Assembly (NCBI RefSeq): GCF_000732725.1
Contig: NZ_JPNB01000001.1
Span: 2,108,001-2,172,000 of the forward strand
Source of the DNA: Kineothrix alysoides
GTDB lineage: Bacteria; Bacillota; Clostridia; Lachnospirales; Lachnospiraceae
DNA length: 64,000 bases
Reading direction: 5' to 3'
Position numbers and translations under genes: made by a program. This document shows, in pieces, positions 16,943 to 24,304 of this stretch. The notes beneath the pieces are model-generated. The model was not told the DNA's origin, searched no databases, and was given only the letters and a program-made list of their open reading frames with translations. Positions within the stretch are counted from its first letter, which is position 1. Every line of letters starts with the position of its first letter.

Positions 16943-17707
16943 CTATATGCTGTATTCCACATTTTCCAACATATGGATCTTTACAAGAAAATCCTTTAGC
17001 CTATCACTTTTGGGACTTTCAAATATTTCCTTAGGCGTACCGTCGGCAACAATCTTACCGTTTTCCAAAAAAATAATCCTGGTAGCCACATTTTTTACGA
17101 AGTTCATTTCGTGAGTGACAAGCAAAATAGTGTTTCCTTCCTGCGCGGCCTTTTTTATTGTTACCAACACTTCGCTTACCAACTCCGGATCCAATGCGGA
17201 AGTGGGTTCATCCATCAGCAGAAGCTCCGGCTCCATCGCCAGCGCTCTCGCTATGGCCACTCTCTGCTGCTGTCCGCCGGATAAGTGTCTCGGGTAATGT
17301 GACAGTCTGTCGGACATTCCTACTTTTTCCAAATGTTTTAAGGCGATTTCCTTCGCTTCCTTTTTCTTAAGTTTCTTTACCGTCATGAGACCTTCCATAA
17401 CGTTTTCCAGAGCCGTTCTATTTTTGAAAAGATTGAACTGCTGAAAAACCATTTCCGTATTCTTTCGCAGCTCCAGCTTTTCCTTGGACGATTTTGTCGT
17501 AAAGCTTATTTCCTTATTGTTTATCGTAATCGTTCCCTGCTCCGGCTTTTCTAAAAGGTTAATGGAGCGAAGCAAGGTAGATTTTCCTGTTCCCGATGGT
17601 CCTATGATAGCGACTACATCTCCTTTGTTGATGCTTAAATCCACATTGTTCAACACTATGTTGCTGCCGAAGCATTTACTCAATCCCCGAATCTCAACCA
17701 AGCTCAC
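16943..17707 (-). CDS. Polar amino acid ABC transporter ATP-binding protein
   Basis: A 254-residue ATPase of the GlnQ/TcyC type that powers amino acid import. Walker A is GPSGTGKST, the Q loop region is MVFQQFNLFKN, the signature is LSGGQQQRVAIARALA, Walker B is LLLMDEPTSALDPE, and the switch His is in TILLVTHEMNFVK. The start is the GTG at 17707: AAGGAGGG lies 8 nt upstream and the frame before it belongs to the permease gene, which it overlaps by 14 bp. The gene order on the minus strand is binding protein, permease, ATPase. The neighbours suggest a cystine or S-substituted cysteine substrate. Confidence 0.9.
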   Translation of the reverse strand: MSLVEIRGLSKCFGSNIVLNNVDLSINKGDVVAIIGPSGTGKSTLLRSINLLEKPEQGTITINNKEISFTTKSSKEKLELRKNTEMVFQQFNLFKNRTALENVMEGLMTVKKLKKKEAKEIALKHLEKVGMSDRLSHYPRHLSGGQQQRVAIARALAMEPELLLMDEPTSALDPELVSEVLVTIKKAAQEGNTILLVTHEMNFVKNVATRIIFLENGKIVADGTPKEIFESPKSDRLKDFLVKIHMLENVEYSI

Positions 17708-18458
17708 TGGAAAGTCCCTCCTTTTTAGGCAGCCGCCCTTTCTTTTCTGTTTCCACATCCTCAGGAACACTCATTTTTTTCTCGATATATGTGAATACGC
17801 GTTCGATTGCAATGGTCAGCACGAAGTAAATGATCGCTAATGAGCAATATACTTCAAAATACCGGTAGCTGTTTCCCGCAAGAATCTTGCCCTGTGCTGT
17901 GATTTCCACCACAGAGCAGGTAAAGGCCAAGGAGGTTCCCTTTACCAGCCCTATCAGTGAATTGCCCAAGGAGGGAATGGCAACAGTTACCGCCTGCGGG
18001 ACAATCACCCTCTTGAATATTTGTATTCCGTTCATGCCCAGAGACTTTGCAGCCTCTACCTGCCCCTTTTCTACGGATAGGATGGCCGCTCTTATAGTCT
18101 CTGAGTCGAAAGCCGATTGATTCAGTCCCAGAGCTACAATCGCAAAAATAATAGGCGGTATTCCGTTTACGTTGTAGGAAGTTCCATAGTAATAATTGAT
18201 GTATTTCAAGGCTATGGGGATTCCGAAATAGGTAAGATACAATTGCACAATAATCGGCGTTCCCCGGATGACTGAAACAAAGGCTGTGCTTATCTGCTTA
18301 AGAATAGGAACATTATGTATCTTAACAATGGCTATCAGCAGCCCTACTATCCACCCGATAATCATTGCGATTGCTGTTAGCTCCAATGTTACGGGAAGGT
18401 ATTTCAGCACCGCCGGAATCTGCGTGAACACTAACTGCCAGTCAAATATTTTACTCAT
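17694..18458 (-). CDS. Polar amino acid ABC transporter permease
   Basis: A 254-residue HisM/GlnP-type inner-membrane protein with about five membrane helices. The EAA loop, which contacts the ATPase, is seen in GQVEAAKSLGMNGIQIFKRVIVPQA. An earlier conserved segment, ISTAFVSVIRGTPIIVQLYL, is the family's RGTPL-type signature. The C-terminus is basic and extends past the last helix (KKGRLPKKEG). It is 52 bp downstream of the binding-protein gene and overlaps the ATPase gene by 14 bp. As the only permease present it would act as a homodimer, as in TcyB-type cystine transporters. Confidence 0.9.
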   Translation of the reverse strand: MSKIFDWQLVFTQIPAVLKYLPVTLELTAIAMIIGWIVGLLIAIVKIHNVPILKQISTAFVSVIRGTPIIVQLYLTYFGIPIALKYINYYYGTSYNVNGIPPIIFAIVALGLNQSAFDSETIRAAILSVEKGQVEAAKSLGMNGIQIFKRVIVPQAVTVAIPSLGNSLIGLVKGTSLAFTCSVVEITAQGKILAGNSYRYFEVYCSLAIIYFVLTIAIERVFTYIEKKMSVPEDVETEKKGRLPKKEGLSSELG

Positions 18459-18510
18459 CTCTTAAAGTCCCTTTCTTACTGCCATCCAAAAATAAGCAAT
18501 TTATACTATA

Positions 18511-19485
18511 TCATTCATAGGAGGGGGAATAATCTGAGCCAAACCACTTTTCATTTATTTCCTTAGAGGTTCCCTCTTCGATCACTTCCTTTAATGCCTT
18601 ATTGATGTCATCTACCAACTGCTCATTTCCTGCGCTCACAATCAGGTAGCTGTAGGGCTCCTCCATCAAGTCTTTGGAGACATCGTTGCTGATTGTAATT
18701 CCTGTTACATTAAAGTTAAATTCGTTCTGATAATATTCAAACATCGGTTTATCCATCAATACAAAATCATATTTCCCTGCTTCCACATCCTGAATCTGAA
18801 GCACCAGATCCGATTCGCTGTATTCTATTACAATAGATTTGTCGGGATTTGCCGTGTTGTAATTCTCCAAAGCCGTCGTAATATTGATTCCGGCCTGGGA
18901 TATGGTCTTAAGCCCTGCTAAATCATCCCATGACTCAATGGTTTCTGCCTTTTTATTATCCTTCGCAAAAATAGCAACATATTCATTAGCAAAAATAGGG
19001 TCGGTAAATAAATATTTTTCTTTTCTCTGCTCATTCTTTGCAAAGTTGTTCACACCAATCTGGTATCTGTCAGAATCCAATCCCGCAAAAATCGATGCGA
19101 AGTCCGTTACTTCGATTTCCAGCTTATACTGCGGAAGTTTATCAAAAATCGCCTTGATCAATTCAATATTGTGGCCCGTAAGCTCATTACTATCATCTAC
19201 AAAGGTAAAGGGCTTGGGTGAACCGCCCGTCGCCGCATAAATCGTAGTTACTTCGCCTTCTGCCGCCACGGCTTCGTCTGTGCCTGTTTCTTTCGTCTGC
19301 GCTTTGGCTGCATCCTCTGCGGGAGCTTCCGGCTCAGCCGTCTCCTGCACTGTCGTTTCCTCTACTGCCGCATCCTGCGCCGCCGTATTTTCTACCGCTT
19401 TAGAACCGCAACCCGCAAGGGCACCTACCGTAAGCACTGTTGCAAATATTCCTGCCGCTAATCTTTTCACAAATTTTTTCTTCAT
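18511..19485 (-). CDS. Amino acid ABC transporter substrate-binding lipoprotein
   Basis: A 324-residue extracellular lipoprotein. It has a basic signal start (MKKKFVKRLAAG), a hydrophobic core and the lipobox VGALAGCGSK, then a Glu/Ala/Thr-rich linker (about 30-80) that tethers the domain to the wall side. The ligand-binding domain is of the SBP_bac_3 family, with PFTFVDDSNELTGHNIELI, DFASIFAGLDSDRYQIGVNNF and FVLMDKPMFEYYQ. This family binds polar amino acids; cystine binders such as TcyA are in it. The ligand cannot be read from sequence. It is the second gene of the operon, after transferase paralog 4. Confidence 0.9.
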   Translation of the reverse strand: MKKKFVKRLAAGIFATVLTVGALAGCGSKAVENTAAQDAAVEETTVQETAEPEAPAEDAAKAQTKETGTDEAVAAEGEVTTIYAATGGSPKPFTFVDDSNELTGHNIELIKAIFDKLPQYKLEIEVTDFASIFAGLDSDRYQIGVNNFAKNEQRKEKYLFTDPIFANEYVAIFAKDNKKAETIESWDDLAGLKTISQAGINITTALENYNTANPDKSIVIEYSESDLVLQIQDVEAGKYDFVLMDKPMFEYYQNEFNFNVTGITISNDVSKDLMEEPYSYLIVSAGNEQLVDDINKALKEVIEEGTSKEINEKWFGSDYSPSYE

Positions 19486-19563
19486 ATCTTTCTCCTCTTT
19501 CTTTATTATTAAGTTTTCATTATTTTTAATAGTTTGAATCTTTGCGTTAATTCATTTTTACTC

Positions 19564-20589
19564 TCATCTGCCCGTTTTAGCGATAGATGAAATCCGGGAT
19601 TTTCCGAACTTCTCCTCTCTGTTATTCGGTTCGTTCCAATTAGAGGTATCCGGCCCTAACGGAAGGATATCATAAGGATTGTGGGAATGTTGTCCCAGAA
19701 GATATCCTCTCTTTATCGCGTCGAAATCCGTTGCTTCCTTAAATGCCGGAATGGTATACAAATCCTTGGCATAATTCCAAAGGTTGTCGTAATCCGCAAT
19801 CCGATTTCTATTCGTCTTGTGACTGAAATAATAAGCTACATCGAATCTGGCGATGGTCACATACAGCCGGATATCTGAATCCGTCAGCTTCTCACCGAAC
19901 AAATACCTGCCCTGCCCCAGCCTTTCCTCCAACCAGTCCAGCCGATTGAACAGAATATCATATGCTTTCTCATATTCCTCCTGCGACTGTGCGAATCCGG
20001 CCTTGTAGACACCATTATTCACATCATGGAACAGGATAACGTTCAATTCATCGATTTCCTTTCGCAGCTCCTCCGGGTATAAATCCGGTGCTCCCTGCTT
20101 ATGGAAGGGCTTCCATACGGTTTCCCAGTAATTGGTCAGACGATGGTAGTCGTTATTTACAACCTTTCCCGTCTTCACATCTATGACCGCAGGAACTGTC
20201 GCTCTTCCTTCATATGCCGCATCCGTCCGGGCATATATTTCCGGCAAATACCGAATCCCCAACACCGGATCCACGCCTTTCGGATCCAGGGAAAATTCCC
20301 AACCGTTCTCCGTTCTTATGGGGCTTACCTTCCCTACACTTATCACATCCTCAAGCCCTAAGAGCTTCAATGCTATGATCTGCCTCGTTGCCCACGGGCA
20401 AAGGGAAGTCCATATCAGCCTGTAGCGCCCTGCCTCTACCGGCAGTTCCCCCTCTCCATCTCCAAAAGGTGTAATAAAGTAATTATCCTGTCTTACAAAA
20501 GCGCCCGTAGCAGATACCTCATGAGTATCCTCCGATGTCGCTACCTTTCCAAAGCTTACTTTTTCACTGCTTTCGATATTATTTCCCAT
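19564..20589 (-). CDS. Xi-class glutathione transferase-like protein, paralog 4
   Basis: A 341-residue YqjG/ECM4-family protein, first gene of the operon. It has an extended N-terminus (MGNNIESSEKVSFG), then FITPFGDGEGELPVEAGRYR and the active-site motif TSLCPWATR with Cys64. VPAVIDVKTGKVVNNDYHRL completes the N-domain, and LFGEKLTDSDIRLYVTIARFD marks the helical C-domain. The C-terminus shows GPDTSNWNEPNNR. The DNA is close to paralog 2 in this region, which supports duplication. A GGAAAAACAAA site precedes the ATG. A candidate LysR-type operator and -10 hexamer lie 180-245 bp upstream. Confidence 0.87.
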   Translation of the reverse strand: MGNNIESSEKVSFGKVATSEDTHEVSATGAFVRQDNYFITPFGDGEGELPVEAGRYRLIWTSLCPWATRQIIALKLLGLEDVISVGKVSPIRTENGWEFSLDPKGVDPVLGIRYLPEIYARTDAAYEGRATVPAVIDVKTGKVVNNDYHRLTNYWETVWKPFHKQGAPDLYPEELRKEIDELNVILFHDVNNGVYKAGFAQSQEEYEKAYDILFNRLDWLEERLGQGRYLFGEKLTDSDIRLYVTIARFDVAYYFSHKTNRNRIADYDNLWNYAKDLYTIPAFKEATDFDAIKRGYLLGQHSHNPYDILPLGPDTSNWNEPNNREEKFGKSRISSIAKTGR

Positions 20590-20765
20590 TTTGTTTTTCC
20601 TTTCTTCCTTATAGAACCTTACGGCTTCTCTTTATTTCAGGAAGGTCAGTGCCTTCATTTTCCGTGCTGACAACACATTCCATCTTTTATCGTACGAAAG
20701 CCTAATCTCTTTTTTATCGCTCTCATCTTTGCTCTCCTCTTTGGTCATTTCCTTGTTATGCGCAT

Positions 20766-20833
20766 ATCATATCATTCCTATATGAATTTGCATAATACAT
20801 GAAAGAAACATCTGGCAATAGGTTTTATTTATA
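20766..20833 (-). promoter_or_regulatory. Candidate LysR-type operator and promoter of the transferase/ABC/cysK operon
   Basis: On the plus strand 20818-20833 reads ATAGGTTTTATTTATA, matching 13 of 16 bases of the box upstream of metY. On the minus strand the -10 hexamer TATGAT lies at 20766-20771, with a poor -35 (TATGCA, 17-bp spacing), as expected for an activated promoter. The distance from box centre to -10 is about 57 bp, the same as at metY. Confidence 0.5.
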
Positions 20834-20875
20834 ACTAAATAACTTCTCATTCCTTCTCATAAAACACACAGGCAT

Positions 20876-20974
20876 TTCGTTTACAAAAAGTTGCGTTACG
20901 ATTACAAACCATAGCTACAAGTATTAAGCTGTCAGTTATAAAAATTGCATCCGAATTTACAAAACGGCGTCTCG
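20876..20974. repeat. Left array of degenerate 21-bp TTACAAA repeats
   Basis: Units starting TTACAAAA or TTATAAAA occur near 20880, 20902, 20937 and 20957 and are followed by a GC-kTCTCG-like core. They run in the same direction as the array at 22618-22750 and are likewise followed by TGTTGCATTAAACAC. This may be the remnant right end of a second copy of the same insertion element. Confidence 0.5.
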
Positions 20975-21173
20975 TGTTGCATTAAACACCTCAATTGTAA
21001 ATCGAGATGCAACCCATCTCAATTCAACTAAGAATTAATTAAGTAAAATATTATTTATACACCAGGAGGTTGCATCCTGGCTTACAAAAGATTGGCTAAT
21101 AACCAGTCTTTTTGTTTGCACTTTTATTTTGTTACATATATCCTATGATAGTTGGCGGCAGATTGGAGGATAT

Positions 21174-22469
21174 ATGTCTAAATTTTTTACATATGAAGAA
21201 AGACTTGATCTGCAAAAGTTTCTAAAGGAAAGTCTTTCATTTAAAGAAATAAGCCGCAGATTGGATAAGAATCCAACAACCATATCACGTGAGGTACGTA
21301 AGTATAGTTCTGAAATTGCCACTGGTTATCCCGGCTATCCATTCAACTTGTGTAAAAACAGATTTAACTGTCGTAAGAAAGGCCTGTGTGGTAAGGACTG
21401 CACTCGTAAATCCGCACAGTATTGTAAACTATGTCAGTCCTGCAATCCGAATTGTGATGAGTATGTTGAGGAAGTCTGTACTGCCAGATTTAGAGTTCCG
21501 TATGTCTGCAATGGTTGTGACACCATAAGAAAATGTACATTGCTAAAAAATATATATGATGCAGAACACGCTCATATTAAATCCCATGAAACGATTACCC
21601 AGTCACGAAGCGGGCTATGCGTATCAGAGGAAGAAATCAGCAGGTTGAATAAAATCATCTCACCATTAATTCAGAATGGACAGTCTGTAAATCAGGTTTA
21701 CATCAATCATGAAGATGAGCTTATGTGTAGTGAAAAAACAATCTATAACTACATTGATGCATGTATGTTTGATGTAAGAAATATTGATCTTCCAAGAAAA
21801 GTTAAGTTTCGTGAAAGATATAAAAAGCCTGAGTTCAAAGTTGATAAAGGATGCCGTATTGGTCGTAATTATGAAGCCTTTACTGCGTATATGGAGAAGA
21901 ATCCAGATACACCTGTTGTACAAATGGATTCTGTTATTGGTAGCAAAGGTGGTAAATGCCTTCTTACGATTCATTTTGTTGAATGTAGTTTAATGCTTGC
22001 ATTTGTTAGAGATGCTAATACTTCCAAATCTGTAACTGATATTTTTAATGGTTTGGATATACTTTTAGGAAAAGAAGAATTCAGTCAACTTTTTCAAGTA
22101 ATCCTAACAGACAATGGAAGTGAGTTCTCTAATCCAAAGGCAATTGAGTATCGTGAAACAACACCATTATGGCGAACCAAAGTATATTATTGTGATGCTG
22201 GAAGTCCCTATCAAAAAGGTTCCTGCGAAGTAAACCATGAATTAATAAGAAGAGTCCTTTCAAAAGGAACAGGCTTTGATCAGCTTACACAGGAAGAAGT
22301 GAATTTAATGATGAATCACATTAATTCTTACAAAAGAAAAAAGCTGAATAATCGTAGCCCATACGAAACATTCAGCTTTTATCATGGAGAAGAGGTTTTG
22401 GAAAAACTTGGATGCAAACCGGTAGCAGCCGGAGACATCATGTTAAAACCTGCACTTCTCAAAAAATAA
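21174..22469 (+). CDS. IS30-family transposase
   Basis: A 431-residue transposase. The N-terminus is an HTH_38 domain: FTYEERLDLQKFL, then SFKEISRRLDKNPTTISREV. A Cys-rich region follows (about residues 57-125, at least 14 Cys in CxxxxxC/CxxC spacing) that could bind zinc. The catalytic core is DDE: the first Asp in VVQMDSVIGS, the second in VILTDNGSEFS, and the Glu in SPYQKGSCEVNHELIRR. It ends near MLKPALLKK. The start at 21174 is preferred because GGAGG lies just upstream; a longer frame to 21129 has no site. The gene is full length with no internal stop, so the element may be active. Confidence 0.88.
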   Translation: MSKFFTYEERLDLQKFLKESLSFKEISRRLDKNPTTISREVRKYSSEIATGYPGYPFNLCKNRFNCRKKGLCGKDCTRKSAQYCKLCQSCNPNCDEYVEEVCTARFRVPYVCNGCDTIRKCTLLKNIYDAEHAHIKSHETITQSRSGLCVSEEEISRLNKIISPLIQNGQSVNQVYINHEDELMCSEKTIYNYIDACMFDVRNIDLPRKVKFRERYKKPEFKVDKGCRIGRNYEAFTAYMEKNPDTPVVQMDSVIGSKGGKCLLTIHFVECSLMLAFVRDANTSKSVTDIFNGLDILLGKEEFSQLFQVILTDNGSEFSNPKAIEYRETTPLWRTKVYYCDAGSPYQKGSCEVNHELIRRVLSKGTGFDQLTQEEVNLMMNHINSYKRKKLNNRSPYETFSFYHGEEVLEKLGCKPVAAGDIMLKPALLKK

Positions 22470-22617
22470 TTATTAACGTGCCGCCAACCAATCATCTGAC
22501 TAAGGAATGAAGGGGTGGATTCTCCGATTACAAAAAAATCGAGAGGGAGTCGACCTCCCTTTGGCATGCCTGTAATTATCATAATACAGCAGAAAAAGCT
22601 GAAAATCAAACTGCATT

Positions 22618-22750
22618 TGGATTACAAATATGGCTTCTCAATTACAAAACTCTATATTTCACTTACAAAAGTGGCTTTTCGTTTACAAAACTTTACTTCT
22701 CAAATACAAAAACTGCGTTTTGAATTACAAAGTGGCATCTCGCCTTACAA
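22618..22750. repeat. Right array of 21-bp TTACAAA repeats
   Basis: Six or seven units at 20-22 bp steps begin TTACAAA or ATACAAA and continue with a GTGGCTTCTCG-like core. Helical spacing suggests that a protein, probably the transposase, binds the units side by side. Spacers are not unique 30-mers, and no cas genes are present, so this is not CRISPR. Confidence 0.65.
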
Positions 22751-22824
22751 TTCACTTGTTGCATTAAACACTTAAGTTCCTCGGAAAATAAATGATATAT
22801 ATAAATTACAAATGTAAAATATAT

Positions 22825-22853
22825 TTGACACACATGAGATAATAATATATACT
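22825..22853 (+). promoter_or_regulatory. Strong promoter of the DUF6483 gene
   Basis: Perfect -35 TTGACA (22825-22830), 17-bp spacer and near-perfect -10 TATACT (22848-22853). It lies about 55 bp outside the IS end and is followed by a leader of about 150 nt. Confidence 0.8.
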
Positions 22854-23011
22854 CAAATTGTTAAAAATCAAAGAGGGATGGAAAGAACTGAATTGTACCC
22901 ATAAGCGGGCACAGTAAGTGAAACGCCGCCCCCGTAGACTAAATACAACTTAATAAACAGTCACAGGAACGAATATTTAATATTCGCTGCACCAGGGAAA
23001 GGACGAAAAAA

Positions 23012-23401
23012 ATGTTTGAAAATGACTACATTATGCGCCTGCTTTATGATGTTATCAGGACACTGAAAAAATTGATATTCAAAACCAACGAGGAAAATGG
23101 CGAGGTCACGGAAACGGACGCGCAGGCAGCGGAAGATTTCAAGAGATTGTCCTCTCTCATCGATGAAGGAAAAATAAACGAGGCGGAAAATCTTCTGACA
23201 GAAGAAATGGAGGCAGAAAATCCAAAAGCTTTCCAGATAGCCCTTTTATTTTACGAGTATTTGAATAGCAAGGATAACGATTTTCTGGAAGACAACGATT
23301 TTTCAAGAAGGGAAATATCGGATGGACTCAAGTATGCCGCCGGCCTCTATGGCTACAGCAGTATGATAGACGCCCTTTTGGCAAATGCCGGAGACGATTA
23401 G
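23012..23401 (+). CDS. DUF6483-family protein
   Basis: A 129-residue acidic, helical protein of the DUF6483 family (my recognition, from the opening NDYIMRLLYDVIRTLKKLIF and the tetratricopeptide-like later helices). It contains AEDFKRLSSLIDEGKINEAENLL, then FQIALLFYEYLNSKDNDFLEDNDF and GLKYAAGLYGYSSMIDALL. Function is unknown. An AGGGAAAGGACG site precedes the ATG. The strong promoter and long leader suggest high or regulated expression. The XRE regulator follows after about 100 bp. Confidence 0.75.
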   Translation: MFENDYIMRLLYDVIRTLKKLIFKTNEENGEVTETDAQAAEDFKRLSSLIDEGKINEAENLLTEEMEAENPKAFQIALLFYEYLNSKDNDFLEDNDFSRREISDGLKYAAGLYGYSSMIDALLANAGDD

Positions 23402-23503
23402 GACTTTGCAATATAAAAAATACACCGGGAGGATATAAGTTTGAAAGAAAAGCGCTTTCAACTGTTGATTTTGAGCCCGTCAAAGAGGACATGGGGAATA
23501 TAA

Positions 23504-23704
23504 ATGAGGAATTTGAAGATGAAACTGGCAAGAATGGAAAAGGAGCTGTCTCAAATCGAGTTAGCCAAAAGGACGGGCGTTACCAGGCAGACAATCGGAA
23601 TGATCGAAGCCGGTGCTTACAACCCTTCCCTGAACCTATGTATCGCCATCTGCAAGGAGTTGGATAAGACATTGAACGATTTATTTTGGGAGGATGAAGA
23701 ATGA
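23504..23704 (+). CDS. XRE-family transcriptional regulator
   Basis: A 66-residue protein that is a single helix-turn-helix domain: MARMEKELSQIELAKRTG-type first helices, then VTRQTIGMIEAGAYNPSLNLCIAI and the C-terminal LNDLFWEDEE. Such stand-alone Cro/C1 regulators usually act as dimers on their own operon. GGGG lies 7 nt before the ATG at 23504. Its last codons overlap the start of the membrane protein gene by 4 bp (ATGA), the common pairing of a small XRE repressor and a DUF6773/DUF3796-type membrane protein. Confidence 0.85.
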   Translation: MRNLKMKLARMEKELSQIELAKRTGVTRQTIGMIEAGAYNPSLNLCIAICKELDKTLNDLFWEDEE

Positions 23705-24171
23705 AAAATCACTTGGACGAAAGACAGTATCAAATAGAACTGAAAATTGCATATCGCTGTTTTATAGCTATGTATATTGCCTGTGCCGCCCTCGCTCTCA
23801 TAGGGCTCATCCCAGGAGGCGAGTTAAAATCGGTGTTGGGAGAAACCGCTGTATTGGTGATCGGAGGCTGTTTATATTTATTCGGCATAGTTAAAAACGG
23901 GCTTTGGACCTCGCTCAAAACAAGCGGAGGAAAGAGTGCTAACAAGATGAACATCCTCCGCAGCCTGATAGGCAGCATCCTATGCTCCGCCGTTTTCAGC
24001 GTGTTTTATGGAATCGCTATCAGCCGAAGAGCTGGTGAGGGCGTATCCCTGGGAAAGCCCATCGGATTCTTCTTTGTTGGAATTGCTCTTCTATCTTTTC
24101 TGACCCTGCTGCTTCTTGGCAAGTTTTCCAAACAGGAAGAACAAAAGCTTGAGACTAAATACGAGGACTAG
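23701..24171 (+). CDS. DUF6773-like membrane protein
   Basis: A 156-residue protein with four hydrophobic segments (about residues 20-40, 48-66, 88-108 and 120-143) and a conserved-looking start HLDERQYQIELKIAYRCF. The terminal region is charged (KFSKQEEQKLETKYED). It is coupled to the upstream XRE gene by a 4-bp overlap. Proteins in this position are thought to influence the regulator, but there is no direct evidence. An imperfect inverted repeat (GTATATCCTCCA.../...TGGATGATATAC, about 24172-24220) directly follows the stop and may end transcription. Confidence 0.75.
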   Translation: MKNHLDERQYQIELKIAYRCFIAMYIACAALALIGLIPGGELKSVLGETAVLVIGGCLYLFGIVKNGLWTSLKTSGGKSANKMNILRSLIGSILCSAVFSVFYGIAISRRAGEGVSLGKPIGFFFVGIALLSFLTLLLLGKFSKQEEQKLETKYED

Positions 24172-24269
24172 TATATCCTCCATCAAGTAACCGGTCCAGT
24201 TAACTTGTGGATGATATACCAGACAATCCCAATCAGAAAAAGCACACGATGCAGGCTTTTCCGAGTATA

Positions 24270-24304
24270 AACAAGGAAGCGGTCTGTTTTAAACGGCCGC
24301 TTCC
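24270..24304 (-). terminator. Terminator of the MalY-type lyase gene
   Basis: The 8-bp perfect stem GGAAGCGG/CCGCTTCC on the minus strand starts in the last codons of the lyase gene and is followed by a T-rich TTGTTTAT. Confidence 0.7.

Larger units (their letters stand above)
20590..21173. other. Intergenic region with operon promoter, 21-bp repeat array and IS left end
   Basis: Between the transferase operon start and the transposase start. It holds the minus-strand promoter and LysR-type box (20766-20833), a degenerate array of TTACAAA units (20876-20974), the left copy of TGTTGCATTAAACAC (20975-20989), the left inverted repeat of the IS (20993-21013), a CCAGGA/TCCTGG hairpin (about 21063-21081) and a GATTGG/CCAGTC hairpin followed by TTTTTG (about 21090-21115) just before the transposase gene. 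No additional coding region was recognised. Confidence 0.7.
20975..22771 (+). mobile_element. IS30-family insertion sequence
   Basis: One transposase gene is bounded by an imperfect inverted repeat: AATTGTAAATCGAGATGC at 20993-21010 and its counterpart GCATCTCGCCTTACAATT at 22735-22752. Outside these lie direct copies of TGTTGCATTAAACAC (20975-20989, 22757-22771), either a 15-bp target duplication or part of the ends. Because GTGTT and AACA also match in inverted alignment, the exact edge is ambiguous. A shorter pair, GTTGGCGGCA / TGCCGCCAAC, closely brackets the coding region. The element is visibly more AT-rich than its neighbours. It separates the transferase operon promoter from the DUF6483 gene cluster. 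Confidence 0.75.
22470..23011. other. IS right end, promoter and long leader of the DUF6483 gene
   Basis: Just past the transposase stop there is a TGCCGCCAAC arm and an AGGGAG/CTCCCT hairpin (about 22538-22560). The 21-bp repeat array and IS right end follow (22618-22771). The segment 22825-22853 is a strong promoter. From about 22860 to 23011 lies a roughly 150-nt leader with GC-rich complementary stretches and a GAATATT/AATATTC palindrome near 22973. No coding gene is supported. Confidence 0.65.

Noticed and set aside
22382-22609. Small minus-strand coding frame over the transposase end
   Set aside because: It is antisense to the transposase and runs through a hairpin; no ribosome binding site or family likeness.
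22618-22750. CRISPR-like array
   Set aside because: The spacing is 20-22 bp including the repeat, the units are degenerate, spacers are not unique 30-mers, and no cas genes are near. It behaves as transposon-end repeats.
22878-22904. Eight-codon upstream reading frame in the DUF6483 leader
   Set aside because: The SD-like AGAGGG touches the ATG with no spacer and the peptide (MERTELYP) shows no attenuation logic.
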